Shown here in pieces: positions 17,852 through 28,675 of a stretch of DNA of 64,000 bases (its first letter is position 1; each line of letters begins with the position of its first letter). Made by a program: the position numbers and the translations under genes. Source of the DNA: Phytobacter palmae. Lineage in GTDB: Bacteria; Pseudomonadota; Gammaproteobacteria; Enterobacterales; Enterobacteriaceae. The stretch spans positions 248,488 through 312,487 of the forward strand of contig FONB01000004.1 of assembly GCA_900112785.1 (NCBI GenBank), read 5' to 3'. Below the pieces are notes generated by a model. The model was not told the origin of the DNA, did no database searches, and saw only the letters and a program-made list of their open reading frames with translations.

Positions 17852-18278
17852 TCACAGCTTGTCCATGTCTCAAAAGATAACTGCAGTGTAAACAATTTCC
17901 TCTGACGCAGGCTGTTACTTTTTTATTTTTCGGTTTGCAGGCGATTACTTTTGAGCCAGGCGTTGCGGCAGATTTAAACATTAGGGATCGAAAAACAGGC
18001 AGCATTTTCCCCTGAAAGGTAGCGTTTTATTCCGCTCATTGTGCCATTATTTTATGCTGTAAACTGAACTTTTTTGGTTTATCTCCAGCGTAATTCAGAA
18101 TATTATCTCTGCTTAATCGCCTGAAAAATAGAGTATTTAGTCTGGTTTTTGCCAAAAAACTGCGCTAAACCATTCATGGCGCTGGTAAAAATAGCGTTGT
18201 CTATAAAAAGTACAGAATGCTTTTTAACCATAAAAAAACAATATATTTACACACGACATCACGAACGAGGATTGCAGA
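17852..18278. other. Intergenic region panM-livK
   Basis: These 427 bp contain no gene that I can support. The stretch from about 17,920 onwards is AT-rich with A and T tracts, which is typical of an Lrp- and H-NS-responsive regulatory zone. It must carry the divergent promoters of panM and the livKHMGF operon. I could not assign them. Confidence 0.5.
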
Positions 18279-19388
18279 ATGAGAAGGAACGCGAAGACAT
18301 TAATCGCGGGGATGGTTGCACTTGCGATGTCTCACGCGACCATGGCGAAGGATATAAAAGTTGCGGTTGTGGGGGCGATGTCCGGTCCGATTGCTCAATG
18401 GGGCGATATGGAGTTCAACGGTGCGCGCCAGGCTATCAAAGATATCAACGCTAAAGGCGGCGTTAAGGGCGACAAACTGGTCGCTGTGGAATATGACGAC
18501 GCCTGTGACCCGAAACAAGCCGTTGCGGTGGCGAATAAAGTCGTTAACGACGGTATCAAATACGTTATTGGACATCTCTGCTCATCGTCAACGCAGCCTG
18601 CGTCTGACATCTACGAAGACGAAGGCATTCTGATGATCTCCCCTGGCGCGACCAACCCGGAACTGACCCAGCGCGGCTATCAGCACATCATGCGTACTGC
18701 GGGCCTGGACTCATCTCAGGGGCCGACCGCCGCGAAATATATCCTTGGCACGGTTAAGCCGCAGCGTATTGCCATTATTCACGACAAGCAGCAGTACGGT
18801 GAAGGTCTGGCGCGTTCCGTTCAGGAAGGGCTGAAAGCTGGCGGCGCAAACATCGTATTCTTTGACGGTATCACCGCCGGTGAGAAAGACTTCTCCGCGC
18901 TGATTGCTCGCCTGAAGAAAGAAAATATCGATTTTGTCTACTACGGTGGTTATTACCCGGAGATGGGGCAGATTCTGCGTCAGGCGCGTGCGAATGGCCT
19001 GCAGACCCGGTTTATGGGGCCTGAAGGCGTAGGTAACGCATCTCTTTCCAACATTGCGGGCGATGCGGCGGAAGGCATGCTGGTGACGATGCCGAAGCGT
19101 TACGATCAGGATCCGGCTAACCAGGCTATCGTTGACGCGTTAAAAGCCGAGAAGAAAGATCCGAGTGGTCCGTATGTCTGGATCACCTATGCCGCAGTAC
19201 AGTCTCTGGCGCAGGCAATGGAGCGTTCTGGCAGCAATGAACCGCTCGCGCTGGTGAAAGATTTAAAAGCTAACGGAGCTAAAACCGTGATTGGGCCGCT
19301 GAACTGGGATGAGAAAGGCGATTTGAAAGGATTTGATTTCGGAGTCTTCCAGTGGCACGCCGATGGTTCGTCCACGGTAGCCAAATAA
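18279..19388 (+). CDS. livK: Leucine-specific binding protein LivK
   Basis: This 369-residue periplasmic protein is a close paralogue of LivJ, with a signal peptide ending near HATMA-KD. It binds leucine and shares the LivHMGF permease. Specific features follow E. coli Liv[20 protein letters not shown] and [16 protein letters not shown]. The same disulfide pair is present (DACDP, HLCSS). The start ATG has GAGG 10 nt upstream. It is the first gene of the livKHMGF operon. Confidence 0.96.
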   Translation: MRRNAKTLIAGMVALAMSHATMAKDIKVAVVGAMSGPIAQWGDMEFNGARQAIKDINAKGGVKGDKLVAVEYDDACDPKQAVAVANKVVNDGIKYVIGHLCSSSTQPASDIYEDEGILMISPGATNPELTQRGYQHIMRTAGLDSSQGPTAAKYILGTVKPQRIAIIHDKQQYGEGLARSVQEGLKAGGANIVFFDGITAGEKDFSALIARLKKENIDFVYYGGYYPEMGQILRQARANGLQTRFMGPEGVGNASLSNIAGDAAEGMLVTMPKRYDQDPANQAIVDALKAEKKDPSGPYVWITYAAVQSLAQAMERSGSNEPLALVKDLKANGAKTVIGPLNWDEKGDLKGFDFGVFQWHADGSSTVAK

Positions 19389-19435
19389 TTATCCCGCCGC
19401 CCGTGCAATACGGGCGGGTTTAGAAAGGTTACGTT

Positions 19436-20362
19436 ATGTCCGAGCAGTTTCTCTATTTCTTGCAGCAGATGTTTAACGGCGTGACGCTGGGAAGCACTTA
19501 TGCATTGATCGCCATTGGTTACACCATGGTGTATGGCATTATCGGCATGATCAACTTCGCCCATGGCGAGGTCTATATGATCGGCAGTTATGTCTCCTTT
19601 ATGATTATCGCCGCTTTGATGATGATGGGGATCGACGCCAGTTGGTTGTTGATCGCCGCAGGCTTTGTCGGCGCTATTGTCATTGCCAGCGCTTATGGCT
19701 GGAGTATTGAGCGCGTGGCCTACCGGCCGGTGCGCAATTCCAAACGCCTGATTGCACTGATCTCCGCCATCGGGATGTCAATCTTCCTGCAAAACTACGT
19801 CAGTCTGACCGAAGGTTCACGCGATGTGGCTTTGCCGAGCCTGTTTAACGGCCAGTGGACGGTCGGCAGCAGTGACAATTTCGCTGCCACCATCACCACT
19901 ATGCAGCTGGTTATCTGGATCGTGACCTTTGTTTCCATGCTGGCGCTGACGGTGTTTATCCGTTATTCCCGCATGGGGCGCGCCTGCCGCGCCTGTTCAG
20001 AAGACCTGAAAATGGCGAGCCTGCTTGGCATCAACACTGACCGCGTGATTGCCCTGACCTTTGTGATCGGCGCAGCGATGGCGGCAGTGGCGGGCGTGTT
20101 GCTCGGCCAGTTCTATGGCGTAATCAACCCCTATATCGGCTTTATGGCGGGGATGAAGGCCTTTACCGCAGCGGTGCTGGGCGGAATTGGTAGCATTCCG
20201 GGTGCAATGATCGGCGGCCTGATTCTGGGTATCACCGAAGCACTCTCCTCGGCGTACCTGAGTACGGAATATAAAGACGTAGTGGCGTTTGCCCTGTTGA
20301 TCGTCGTGCTGCTGGTGATGCCGACCGGTATCCTGGGTCGCCCGGAGGTTGAAAAAGTATGA
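19436..20362 (+). CDS. livH: Branched-chain amino acid permease LivH
   Basis: This 308-residue inner-membrane subunit of the LIV ABC transporter has eight or so spans. Typical features are [24 protein letters not shown] near the N-terminus and the coupling region [18 protein letters not shown]. It lies 47 bp after livK and overlaps livM by 4 bp (ATGA). Confidence 0.96.
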   Translation: MSEQFLYFLQQMFNGVTLGSTYALIAIGYTMVYGIIGMINFAHGEVYMIGSYVSFMIIAALMMMGIDASWLLIAAGFVGAIVIASAYGWSIERVAYRPVRNSKRLIALISAIGMSIFLQNYVSLTEGSRDVALPSLFNGQWTVGSSDNFAATITTMQLVIWIVTFVSMLALTVFIRYSRMGRACRACSEDLKMASLLGINTDRVIALTFVIGAAMAAVAGVLLGQFYGVINPYIGFMAGMKAFTAAVLGGIGSIPGAMIGGLILGITEALSSAYLSTEYKDVVAFALLIVVLLVMPTGILGRPEVEKV

Positions 20363-21636
20363 AACCGATGCATTTTGCGATGGCGTTGCTCTCAGCCGCC
20401 ATGTTTTTTGTGCTGGCGTCCGTCTTTATGGGCGTGCAATTGGAACTGGCAGGCACGAAGCTGGTGGTTAACACCGCAGCGAGCATTCGCTGGGAGTGGG
20501 TGTTCATTGGCACGGCCGTGGTCTTTTTCTTCCAGTTGCTGCGCCCTGTTTACCAGAAAACCCTGAAAAACGTCTCAGGGCCGAAATTCATTCTGCCAGC
20601 CATCGACGGTTCGACCGTTAAACAGAAGTTGTTCCTGGTGGCACTGCTGGTGGCTGCCGTGGCATGGCCGTTTGTGGTTTCGCGCGGTACGGTGGATATC
20701 GCCACTATGACCATGATTTATATCATCCTCGGCCTCGGGCTGAACGTAGTGGTGGGGCTGTCCGGTCTGCTGGTGTTGGGTTATGGCGGTTTCTACGCTA
20801 TTGGTGCTTACACCTTCGCGCTGCTGAACCATTATTACGGCCTCGGGTTCTGGACATGTCTGCCGCTGGCGGGCCTGGTATCGGCAGCTGCGGGCTTCCT
20901 GCTTGGCTTCCCGGTACTGCGTCTGCGCGGAGATTACCTGGCGATTGTCACCCTCGGTTTCGGCGAAATCGTCCGTATCCTGCTGCTTAACAACACTGAA
21001 ATTACCGGCGGCCCGAACGGGATCAGCCAGATTCCAAAACCGACGTTGTTCGGTCTGGAGTTTAGCCGCACCGCGCGCGAGGGGGGCTGGGATACGTTCA
21101 GCAACTTTTTTGGTGTCTCTTATGACCCCAGCGACCGTGTCGTCTTCCTCTATATGGTTGCGCTGCTGCTGGTGGTAGTCACCCTGTTTGTGATCAACCG
21201 TCTGCTGCGTATGCCGCTCGGTCGTGCCTGGGAAGCGCTGCGTGAAGATGAAATTGCCTGTCGCTCTCTGGGCCTCAACCCGACCCGCATCAAACTGACT
21301 GCATTTACTATCAGCGCCGCGTTTGCTGGTTTTGCCGGTACGCTGTTTGCTGCACGTCAGGGGTTTGTCAGCCCGGAGTCCTTCACCTTTGCGGAGTCCG
21401 CATTTGTGCTGGCAATTGTGGTTCTGGGCGGTATGGGTTCGCAGTTCGCGGTTATCCTGGCGGCGATTTTGCTGGTGGTTTCCCGCGAGTTGATGCGCGA
21501 TTTCAATGAATACAGCATGTTGATGCTGGGTGGATTGATGGTACTGATGATGATTTGGCGTCCTCAAGGCTTGCTGCCGATGACCCGTCCGCAACTGAAA
21601 CTGAAAAACGGTCAGGCAAAGGGAGAGCAGGCATGA
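20359..21636 (+). CDS. livM: Branched-chain amino acid permease LivM
   Basis: This 425-residue second membrane subunit has the same size as E. coli LivM. It has an N-terminal extension with two spans before the core [28 protein letters not shown]. The coupling region is [20 protein letters not shown]. It overlaps livH and livG by 4 bp each, so translation of the operon is coupled. Confidence 0.96.
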   Translation: MKPMHFAMALLSAAMFFVLASVFMGVQLELAGTKLVVNTAASIRWEWVFIGTAVVFFFQLLRPVYQKTLKNVSGPKFILPAIDGSTVKQKLFLVALLVAAVAWPFVVSRGTVDIATMTMIYIILGLGLNVVVGLSGLLVLGYGGFYAIGAYTFALLNHYYGLGFWTCLPLAGLVSAAAGFLLGFPVLRLRGDYLAIVTLGFGEIVRILLLNNTEITGGPNGISQIPKPTLFGLEFSRTAREGGWDTFSNFFGVSYDPSDRVVFLYMVALLLVVVTLFVINRLLRMPLGRAWEALREDEIACRSLGLNPTRIKLTAFTISAAFAGFAGTLFAARQGFVSPESFTFAESAFVLAIVVLGGMGSQFAVILAAILLVVSRELMRDFNEYSMLMLGGLMVLMMIWRPQGLLPMTRPQLKLKNGQAKGEQA

Positions 21637-22400
21637 GTCAGCCATTGTTATCCGTAAACGGCCTGATGATGCGCTTTGGCGGCCTGCTGGCCGTCAACAA
21701 CGTGGCGCTGGATTTACATCCGCAGGAGATAGTCTCGCTGATTGGCCCTAACGGTGCGGGAAAAACGACCGTCTTTAACTGCCTGACCGGTTTCTACAAA
21801 CCGACGGGCGGCACCATTATGCTGCGCGATCAGCACCTGGAAGGACTACCAGGTCAACAAATCGCACGCATGGGTGTGGTACGAACTTTCCAGCACGTGC
21901 GTCTGTTTCGTGAAATGACGGTGATAGAAAACCTGTTGGTAGCACAACACCAGCAACTAAAGACCGGTGTATTCTCCGGCCTGTTGAAAACGCCATCTTT
22001 CCGCCGCGCGCAGAGCGAAGCGCTGGATCGGGCCGCCACCTGGCTTGAGCGTATTGGTCTGCTTGAGCATGCCAACCGCCAGGCAAGTAACCTCGCTTAT
22101 GGTGACCAGCGACGTCTGGAGATTGCCCGTTGCATGGTGACCCAGCCGGAAATCCTGATGCTGGACGAACCGGCGGCAGGTTTGAACCCGAAAGAGACCA
22201 AAGAGCTGGACGAGTTAATCGTTGAGCTGCGTAACAACCACAACACCACTATCCTGCTCATCGAGCATGATATGAAGCTGGTGATGGGGATCTCCGACCG
22301 TATTTATGTCGTCAACCAGGGCACGCCGCTGGCTAACGGTACGCCGGAAGAAATTCGTAACAATCCGGATGTAATCCGTGCCTATTTAGGTGAAGCATAA
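21633..22400 (+). CDS. livG: LIV transporter ATP-binding protein LivG
   Basis: This 255-residue ABC ATPase has Walker [10 protein letters not shown], signature NLAYGDQRR (E. coli has GQQRR), Walker [14 protein letters not shown] and the switch histidine in LLIEHDMK. The ATG at 21633 ([10 protein letters not shown]) overlaps the livM stop codon. A longer frame starting at 21555 only reads out of frame through livM. Confidence 0.96.
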   Translation: MSQPLLSVNGLMMRFGGLLAVNNVALDLHPQEIVSLIGPNGAGKTTVFNCLTGFYKPTGGTIMLRDQHLEGLPGQQIARMGVVRTFQHVRLFREMTVIENLLVAQHQQLKTGVFSGLLKTPSFRRAQSEALDRAATWLERIGLLEHANRQASNLAYGDQRRLEIARCMVTQPEILMLDEPAAGLNPKETKELDELIVELRNNHNTTILLIEHDMKLVMGISDRIYVVNQGTPLANGTPEEIRNNPDVIRAYLGEA

Positions 22401-22417
22401 TGGGGGCGAGCCATAAG

Positions 22418-23131
22418 ATGGAAAAAGTCATGTTGTCCTTTGACAAAGTTAGCGCTCACTACGGCAAAATCCAGGCGCTGCATGATGTCAGCCTGCATAT
22501 CAATCAGGGTGAGATTGTCACCCTGATCGGTGCCAATGGCGCGGGTAAAACCACACTGCTGGGCACCTTGTGCGGCGATCCGCGTGCAACCAGCGGTCGT
22601 ATTGTATTTGATGGTAAAGACATCACCGACTGGCAGACGGCGAAAATCATGCGTGAAGCGGTGGCGATTGTGCCGGAAGGGCGTCGCGTCTTTTCGCGTA
22701 TGACCGTGGAAGAGAACCTGGCGATGGGCGGCTTCTTTGCCGACCGTGATCAGTTCCAGGACCGCATTAAATGGGTCTACGAGCTGTTCCCACGCCTGCA
22801 TGAACGCCGCATTCAGCGTGCGGGCACCATGTCAGGCGGTGAACAGCAGATGCTGGCGATTGGCCGGGCGTTGATGAGCCAGCCGCGCCTGCTGTTGCTG
22901 GATGAACCCTCTCTGGGTCTTGCGCCGATCATCATTCAACAGATTTTCGATACCATCGAACAGTTGCGTAAAGAAGGGATGACCATCTTCCTCGTTGAAC
23001 AGAACGCCAACCAGGCTCTGAAACTCGCCGACCGTGGTTATGTGCTGGAAAACGGACACGTGGTGCTGGAAGATACCGGTGATGCGCTGCTGGCTAACGA
23101 AGCGGTACGTAGCGCCTATCTCGGTGGATAA
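22418..23131 (+). CDS. livF: LIV transporter ATP-binding protein LivF
   Basis: This 237-residue ABC ATPase forms a heterodimer with LivG. Walker A is GANGAGKTT, the signature is MSGGEQQM and Walker B is LLLLDEPSLGLAP. The start at 22418 (MEKVMLSF) equals E. coli and sits 8-9 nt after GGGGGCGAG. An in-frame ATG at 22400 is too close to the livG end to use that site. It is the last gene of the operon. Confidence 0.95.
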   Translation: MEKVMLSFDKVSAHYGKIQALHDVSLHINQGEIVTLIGANGAGKTTLLGTLCGDPRATSGRIVFDGKDITDWQTAKIMREAVAIVPEGRRVFSRMTVEENLAMGGFFADRDQFQDRIKWVYELFPRLHERRIQRAGTMSGGEQQMLAIGRALMSQPRLLLLDEPSLGLAPIIIQQIFDTIEQLRKEGMTIFLVEQNANQALKLADRGYVLENGHVVLEDTGDALLANEAVRSAYLGG

Positions 23132-23148
23132 GAGTGCTTTTCTGAATC

Positions 23149-23174
23149 AGGAGCCTGCGGGCTCCTTTTTTTTT
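23149..23174 (+). terminator. liv operon terminator
   Basis: AGGAGC-CTGCGG-GCTCCT followed by eight T, 17 bp after the livF stop codon. Confidence 0.9.
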
Positions 23175-23226
23175 GCCGTTTTGCTATTGTTGCTGGGCCT
23201 ATTTTCCCGCTGACAAGGAGAGCAGC

Positions 23227-23496
23227 ATGTTACGGCCCCTGAACGTTAAGCCTTTATTGATCCTCGCGTGTATCACCTTTCCCGTTCTCGCTGACGCCAG
23301 GCCAGACCTCAGTAATCCTGAAATCTGGCAGGAGAAAAAAACGACCGATCGCGAAAACCCAGACCCCTGCGAAGTATTACAGCCATCTGCCTGCCCGGGC
23401 TACGATGACAAGAAAACCGACCTGCAAAAAGAGCAGGAGCGGCGGGAAAAAAACCGCTGGTATAAAAGAGTTGAAACTGGAAAATGGCGGGAGTAA
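23227..23496 (+). CDS. Small exported protein of unknown function
   Basis: This 89-residue protein starts at ATG 23227 behind AAGGAGAGC. The N-terminus (KPLLILACITFPVLADA) looks like a signal peptide cut after ADA; a lipoprotein reading at LAC is less likely because the hydrophobic run continues past that cysteine. The mature part is very hydrophilic, with DPCEVL and SACPGY (two Cys that could pair) and a basic/acidic C-terminal helix rich in Lys, Glu and Arg. I do not recognise a family. It stands alone between livF and ugpB, where I know of no E. coli K-12 gene. An in-frame start at 23173 would read through the terminator and is not used. Confidence 0.65.
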   Translation: MLRPLNVKPLLILACITFPVLADARPDLSNPEIWQEKKTTDRENPDPCEVLQPSACPGYDDKKTDLQKEQERREKNRWYKRVETGKWRE

Positions 23497-23584
23497 TCCC
23501 GCTTCCGGGTGTGTTTTCCCGTCCGGCAACTGCCATCTGAGCGTCATCGTTCTATCATCCTGCTGACTCCCCGCCTTCATCGTG

Positions 23585-23626
23585 TTGTAACTGAACAGTT
23601 ATTTTTCTGTCATACGCGCGTGTCAT
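23585..23626 (+). promoter_or_regulatory. Probable PHO box region of the ugp operon
   Basis: TTGTAAC-TGAA-CAGTTAT-TTTT-CTGTCAT shows three 7-mers at 11-bp spacing, the layout of PhoB sites (consensus CTGTCAT). A further TGTCAT lies at 23621-23626 but is out of register. ugp of E. coli is known to be induced by PhoB under phosphate starvation. The site lies 63-104 bp before the ugpB start codon. Confidence 0.6.
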
Positions 23627-23688
23627 GTTACCTCGCGAGCATAAAACGCGTGAAATCGCGCATCCGGCACAACAAGAGAGAAAACCGA

Positions 23689-25005
23689 ATGACACCGTTA
23701 CGACACACAGCTTTAGGACTGGCTCTTGGGTTGATCTTTGCAGGCAACGCAATGGCTGTCACGACAATCCCATTCTGGCACTCCATGGAAGGGGAGTTAG
23801 GCAAAGAAGTTGACTCCCTGGCGCAACGTTTTAACGAAACCCACCCGGATTACAAAATTGTGCCGGTGTACAAAGGCAACTACGAGCAGAGTCTGAGTGC
23901 CGGTATCGCCGCGTTCCGTAGCGGTAATGCACCTGCTATGTTGCAGGTTTACGAAGTGGGTACGGCGACCATGATGGCATCGAAAGCCATTAAGCCTGTC
24001 TACGAAGTGTTCAAAGACGCGGGTATCAACTTTGATGAATCTCAGTTTGTGCCGACCGTGGCCGGTTACTACACCGATTCGAAAACGGGTCACCTACTAT
24101 CCCAGCCGTTCAACAGTTCTACGCCTGTGTTGTACTACAACAAAGATGCCTTCAAAAAAGCGGGCTTAGATCCAGAACAACCGCCTAAAACCTGGCAGGA
24201 TTTGGCAGCATACACGGGCAAACTGAAAGCCGCAGGGATGAAATGCGGTTACGCCAGCGGCTGGCAGGGCTGGATTCAGCTTGAAAACTTTAGTGCCTGG
24301 CACGGCCTGCCGTTTGCGACCAAAAACAATGGTTTCGACGGTACGGATGCGGTGCTGGAGTTCAACAAACCGGAGCAGGTGAAACACATCGCCATGCTCG
24401 AAGAACTGAACAAGAAGGGTGATTTCAGCTATTTCGGTCGCAAAGATGAGTCGACTGAGAAGTTCTATAACGGTGACTGCGCGATTACCACTGCGTCCTC
24501 TGGCTCGCTGGCGGATATCCGTCATTACGCCAAATTTAACTACGGCGTAGGTATGATGCCTTACGACGCTGATGTGAAAGGCGCGCCGCAGAACGCCATC
24601 ATCGGCGGGGCCAGCCTGTGGGTTATGCAGGGCAAAGACAAACCTACCTATACCGGTGTCGCGCAGTTCCTTGAGTTCCTGACTAAACCGGAAATTGCTG
24701 CCGAATGGCACCAGAAAACCGGCTACCTGCCGATTACCACCGCTGCGTATGAGCTCACCCGTAAAGAAGGTTTTTATGACAAAAACCCTGGTGCGGACAT
24801 CGCAACGCGTCAGATGCTGAATAAGCCGCCGTTGCCGTTCACCAAAGGTCTGCGTCTGGGCAACATGCCACAGATTCGTACCATTGTGGATGAAGAACTG
24901 GAAAGCGTCTGGACCGGCAAGAAAACTCCGCAGCAGGCGCTGGATTCGGCTGTAGAGCGTGGTAATCAACTGTTGCGTCGCTTCGAGCAGTCGACTAAGT
25001 CTTAA
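23689..25005 (+). CDS. ugpB: sn-glycerol-3-phosphate-binding protein UgpB
   Basis: This 438-residue periplasmic binding protein delivers glycerol-3-phosphate and glycerophosphodiesters to UgpAEC. From ATG 23689 the signal peptide is [19 protein letters not shown], cut near AMA-VTT. The mature start [19 protein letters not shown] is the same as in E. coli, and so is the length. The open frame reaches further upstream, to 23509, but that part has no signal sequence and covers the PHO region. Confidence 0.96.
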   Translation: MTPLRHTALGLALGLIFAGNAMAVTTIPFWHSMEGELGKEVDSLAQRFNETHPDYKIVPVYKGNYEQSLSAGIAAFRSGNAPAMLQVYEVGTATMMASKAIKPVYEVFKDAGINFDESQFVPTVAGYYTDSKTGHLLSQPFNSSTPVLYYNKDAFKKAGLDPEQPPKTWQDLAAYTGKLKAAGMKCGYASGWQGWIQLENFSAWHGLPFATKNNGFDGTDAVLEFNKPEQVKHIAMLEELNKKGDFSYFGRKDESTEKFYNGDCAITTASSGSLADIRHYAKFNYGVGMMPYDADVKGAPQNAIIGGASLWVMQGKDKPTYTGVAQFLEFLTKPEIAAEWHQKTGYLPITTAAYELTRKEGFYDKNPGADIATRQMLNKPPLPFTKGLRLGNMPQIRTIVDEELESVWTGKKTPQQALDSAVERGNQLLRRFEQSTKS

Positions 25006-25024
25006 TGTAAAGATGCTGGATGTT

Positions 25025-25098
25025 CCCCGGTGGCGCTGCGCTTACCGGGGCTACATCATTAAGAAGTACGGATAAGGTGCTTGCGCCGCCATCCGGGG
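25025..25098. repeat. BIME-like pair of REP units between ugpB and ugpA
   Basis: CCCCGGT ... ACCGGGG (25025-25050) and CGGATAAGGTGC ... GCCATCC (25070-25098) are two REP-type palindromes in inverted order. E. coli is also known to carry a REP sequence between ugpB and ugpA. It may stabilise the ugpB mRNA and so raise binding-protein levels over the permease. Confidence 0.75.
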
Positions 25099-25133
25099 AT
25101 TCATTCAGCACCGTTTAGCCGAAGAGTAACCTC

Positions 25134-26021
25134 ATGCCCTCATCCCGTCCGGTGTTTCGTTCGCGCTGGCTGCCTTACCTGCTGGTCGCGCCTCAACTGG
25201 TTATCACCATTATTTTCTTTATCTGGCCTGCGGGCGAAGCGCTGTGGTATTCGGTACAAAGCGTTGATCCGTTCGGCCTGTCGAGCCAGTTTGTTGGCCT
25301 GAATAACTTTGTGGCCCTGTTCCATGACAGCTATTACCTTGAGTCCTTCTGGACAACGATGCGTTTTAGCGCGCTGGTCACCTTTTTTGGTCTGTTATCG
25401 TCCCTGTTCTTTGCCGCGCTGGTCGACAACGTTGTGCGCGGCAGCCGTGTATACCAGACATTGATGCTGCTCCCGTATGCCGTCGCCCCGGCAGTCGCCG
25501 CTGTGTTGTGGATATTTCTCTTCAATCCTGGTCGTGGTTTGATAACCCACTTTCTTGAACAATTTGGCTATAGCTGGAACCACGCGCAAAACAGTGGACA
25601 GGCCATGTTCCTGGTGGTTTTTGCTTCTATCTGGAAGCAGATTAGTTACAACTTTTTATTCTTCTTCGCCGCGCTGCAATCGATCCCCCGTTCCCTGGTG
25701 GAAGCTGCGGCGATTGACGGAGCAGGGCCGATTAGACGCTTTTTCAGGCTCTCGTTGCCGCTGATTGCCCCGGTGAGTTTCTTCCTGCTGGTGGTCAACC
25801 TGGTGTATGCCTTCTTCGATACCTTCCCGGTGATTGATGCCGCGACGGCGGGTGGACCGGTACAGGCAACGACCACGCTGATTTATAAGATTTACCGTGA
25901 AGGTTTTGCCGGTCTGGATCTGTCCGCGTCCGCTGCACAGTCCGTGGTACTGATGTTTCTGGTGATCGTGCTGACGGTCGTTCAGTTCCGTTATGTTGAA
26001 AGCAAGGTGCGCTACCAATGA
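25134..26021 (+). CDS. ugpA: Glycerol-3-phosphate permease UgpA
   Basis: This 295-residue membrane subunit of the Ugp ABC importer has six spans and the coupling motif [20 protein letters not shown]. The start [21 protein letters not shown] matches the family. It overlaps ugpE by 4 bp. Confidence 0.96.
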   Translation: MPSSRPVFRSRWLPYLLVAPQLVITIIFFIWPAGEALWYSVQSVDPFGLSSQFVGLNNFVALFHDSYYLESFWTTMRFSALVTFFGLLSSLFFAALVDNVVRGSRVYQTLMLLPYAVAPAVAAVLWIFLFNPGRGLITHFLEQFGYSWNHAQNSGQAMFLVVFASIWKQISYNFLFFFAALQSIPRSLVEAAAIDGAGPIRRFFRLSLPLIAPVSFFLLVVNLVYAFFDTFPVIDAATAGGPVQATTTLIYKIYREGFAGLDLSASAAQSVVLMFLVIVLTVVQFRYVESKVRYQ

Positions 26022-26863
26022 TTGAGAATCGTCCCGGGCTGACTTTTTTCAGCCACCTTCTGCTTATTCTGGGCATTATCACGATCCTGTTTCCCCTGTA
26101 TGTCGCCTTTGTGGCGGCAACGCTGGATAACAACGCCGTTTTTGAAACGCCAATGACCCTGATCCCTGGCACACACCTGCTGGAAAACATGAAAGCGATT
26201 TGGATGAATGGCGTCGGCGTTAACAGTGCGCCGTTCTGGCTGATGATGCTTAACAGTTTCATCATGGCGTTCTCTATCACTGTGGGGAAAATTGCCGTCT
26301 CGATGCTCTCCGCCTTTGCCATCGTCTGGTTCCGTTTTCCGCTGCGTAACCTCTTCTTCTGGATGATTTTTATCACACTGATGCTGCCAGTCGAAGTGCG
26401 TATCTTTCCGACGGTAGAAGTGATTGCGAATCTGAAAATGCTCGACAGCTACACCGGATTAACGCTACCGCTGATGGCTTCGGCTACGGCGACATTTCTC
26501 TTTCGCCAGTTCTTTATGACGCTGCCGGATGAGCTGATGGAAGCGGCGCGTATTGATGGCGCATCACCGATGCGCTTTTTCCGGGACATCGTGCTGCCGC
26601 TGTCAAAAACCAATCTGGCGGCACTGTTTGTCATCACCTTTATCTACGGCTGGAACCAGTATTTATGGCCCCTGCTTATCATCAGCGACGTCAATCTGGG
26701 CACGGCTGTCGCAGGCATTAAGGGCATGATTTCCTTAGGTGAGGGGACGACACAGTGGAATCAGGTGATGGCGGCAATGCTACTCACGCTGATTCCCCCG
26801 GTCATTATCGTTTTTGCCATGCAGCGTGCGTTTGTGCGTGGCCTGGTCGACAGTGAGAAATAA
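26018..26863 (+). CDS. ugpE: Glycerol-3-phosphate permease UgpE
   Basis: This 281-residue second membrane subunit has the coupling motif [20 protein letters not shown] and about six spans. It pairs with UgpA. ugpC starts 2 bp after its stop codon. Confidence 0.96.
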   Translation: MIENRPGLTFFSHLLLILGIITILFPLYVAFVAATLDNNAVFETPMTLIPGTHLLENMKAIWMNGVGVNSAPFWLMMLNSFIMAFSITVGKIAVSMLSAFAIVWFRFPLRNLFFWMIFITLMLPVEVRIFPTVEVIANLKMLDSYTGLTLPLMASATATFLFRQFFMTLPDELMEAARIDGASPMRFFRDIVLPLSKTNLAALFVITFIYGWNQYLWPLLIISDVNLGTAVAGIKGMISLGEGTTQWNQVMAAMLLTLIPPVIIVFAMQRAFVRGLVDSEK

Positions 26864-26864
26864 G

Positions 26865-27938
26865 ATGGCAGGATTAAAATTACAGGCCGTAACCAAGAGC
26901 TGGGATAACGGCAAAACACAGGTTATTCAACCACTGACGCTGGATGTGGCAGACGGCGAATTTATTGTGATGGTTGGGCCATCCGGTTGTGGAAAATCCA
27001 CGCTGCTTCGAATGGTCGCCGGCCTTGAGCGCGTCAGTACGGGCGATATCTGGATTGACAGCCAGCGCGTAACAGAAACAGAACCGAAAGATCGCGGTAT
27101 TGCGATGGTGTTTCAAAACTATGCGCTGTATCCGCATATGAGCGTGGAAGAGAACATGGCCTGGGGGCTGAAAATTCGCGGCATGGGTAAAGAGCACATT
27201 GCCGAACGCGTGAAAGAGGCGGCCCGTATTCTGGAACTGGACGGTCTGTTAAAGCGCCGCCCACGTGAGTTATCCGGCGGTCAGCGTCAGCGTGTGGCAA
27301 TGGGGCGCGCCATTGTGCGCGATCCGGCGGTGTTCCTGTTTGATGAACCCTTATCAAACCTCGATGCGAAGCTGCGTGTCCAGATGCGGCTCGAATTGCA
27401 GCATTTACATCGTCGCCTGAAAACGACCTCGCTCTACGTGACCCACGATCAGGTAGAGGCAATGACGCTGGCGCAGCGCGTTATGGTGATGAATAAAGGC
27501 GTGGCGGAACAGATCGGCACGCCTGTTGAGGTATATGAAAAACCGGCCAGCCGCTTTGTGGCGAGTTTCATCGGCAGTCCGGCCATGAACCTGCTGGACG
27601 GGCGGATCAGTAACACGGGCACCCATTTTGAACTGGATAGCGGTATGGCCCTACCTATTAACTGGTATTACCGGGGTTATGCCGGGCGTAAAATGACTCT
27701 GGGTATCCGCCCGGAACATATTGCGTTAAGCTCTCAGTCCGCAGGTGGCGTACCGCTGGTGATGGATACGCTTGAAATGCTTGGCGCCGACAACCTGGCT
27801 CACGGTCGCTGGGGCGATCATAAACTGGTGGTGCGCCTTGCTCATCAAGACAGGCCGCAGCAGGGCAGCACGTTGTGGCTGCACTTGCCGGAGAATCACC
27901 TGCACCTTTTTGACGGTGAAACAGGACAACGTGTATGA
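26865..27938 (+). CDS. ugpC: Glycerol-3-phosphate importer ATP-binding protein UgpC
   Basis: This 357-residue MalK-type ABC ATPase has Walker [10 protein letters not shown], signature LSGGQRQR, Walker [13 protein letters not shown] and a C-terminal regulatory TOBE-like domain (GIRPEHIAL). The start at 26865 (MAGLKLQAV) equals E. coli. The ATG further upstream re-reads ugpE. It overlaps ugpQ by 4 bp. Confidence 0.96.
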   Translation: MAGLKLQAVTKSWDNGKTQVIQPLTLDVADGEFIVMVGPSGCGKSTLLRMVAGLERVSTGDIWIDSQRVTETEPKDRGIAMVFQNYALYPHMSVEENMAWGLKIRGMGKEHIAERVKEAARILELDGLLKRRPRELSGGQRQRVAMGRAIVRDPAVFLFDEPLSNLDAKLRVQMRLELQHLHRRLKTTSLYVTHDQVEAMTLAQRVMVMNKGVAEQIGTPVEVYEKPASRFVASFIGSPAMNLLDGRISNTGTHFELDSGMALPINWYYRGYAGRKMTLGIRPEHIALSSQSAGGVPLVMDTLEMLGADNLAHGRWGDHKLVVRLAHQDRPQQGSTLWLHLPENHLHLFDGETGQRV

Positions 27939-28675
27939 GTAACTGGCCTTACCCCCACGTCGCCGCCCATCGTGGCGGTGGTAAACTAGCCCCGGAAAAC
28001 ACCCTGGCGGCAATTGATGTGGGTGCCCGCCATGGTCACACGATGATCGAGTTCGATGCGAAGTTATCGAAAGACGGGCATATCTTTTTGCTACATGACG
28101 ATAATCTTGAACGCACCAGCAACGGCTGGGGCGTTGCCGGAGAGCTGGAATGGAGCGATCTGCTGAAAGTGGACGCAGGTGGCTGGTTTAGCGGCGAGTT
28201 CAAAGGCGAACCGTTGCCGCTGCTGTCGCAGGTTGCCGAACGATGCCGCCAGTACGGCATGATGGCCAACATCGAAATTAAACCGACAACTGGCACCGGT
28301 CCGCTGACAGGCAAAGTGGTGGCGCTGGCGGCTCGCGAACTCTGGGCGGGTATGCCGACGCCGTTGCTATCGTCATTTGAGATTGATGCGCTGGAAGCGG
28401 CAATGGCGGCAGCGCCGGAATTACCGCGTGGGTTGCTGCTCGATGAATGGCGCGATGACTGGCAGGAGCTGACTACCCGTCTGGAATGTGTCTCCATCCA
28501 TCTTAATCACACGCTTCTTGATGAAGAACGTGTAGATATGCTGCGGGACGCCGGATTACGCATTCTGGTTTATACCGTCAACCGCCCGCAGCGCGCATCT
28601 CAGCTGCTACGCTGGGGCGTTGATTGCATCTGTACCGATAATATTGCAGTCATCGGGCCAGATTTTCAGCCTTAA
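27935..28675 (+). CDS. ugpQ: Cytoplasmic glycerophosphodiester phosphodiesterase UgpQ
   Basis: This 246-residue GDPD-family enzyme hydrolyses imported glycerophosphodiesters to glycerol-3-phosphate and an alcohol. Catalytic signatures are [22 protein letters not shown] and FLLHDD, and NIEIKP carries the metal ligand. It has no signal peptide, as expected for a cytosolic enzyme. It ends the ugpBAECQ operon, and its stop region overlaps the convergent yhhA gene by 4 bp. Confidence 0.95.
   Translation: MSNWPYPHVAAHRGGGKLAPENTLAAIDVGARHGHTMIEFDAKLSKDGHIFLLHDDNLERTSNGWGVAGELEWSDLLKVDAGGWFSGEFKGEPLPLLSQVAERCRQYGMMANIEIKPTTGTGPLTGKVVALAARELWAGMPTPLLSSFEIDALEAAMAAAPELPRGLLLDEWRDDWQELTTRLECVSIHLNHTLLDEERVDMLRDAGLRILVYTVNRPQRASQLLRWGVDCICTDNIAVIGPDFQP

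Noticed and set aside
17852-18278. Possible small RNA between panM and livK
   Set aside because: The region is AT-rich but I could find no promoter plus terminator pair that would define a transcript.
20575-21645. A 356-codon minus-strand frame across livM
   Set aside because: Rich in Gln, Arg and His with no domain signature; a shadow of the livM frame.
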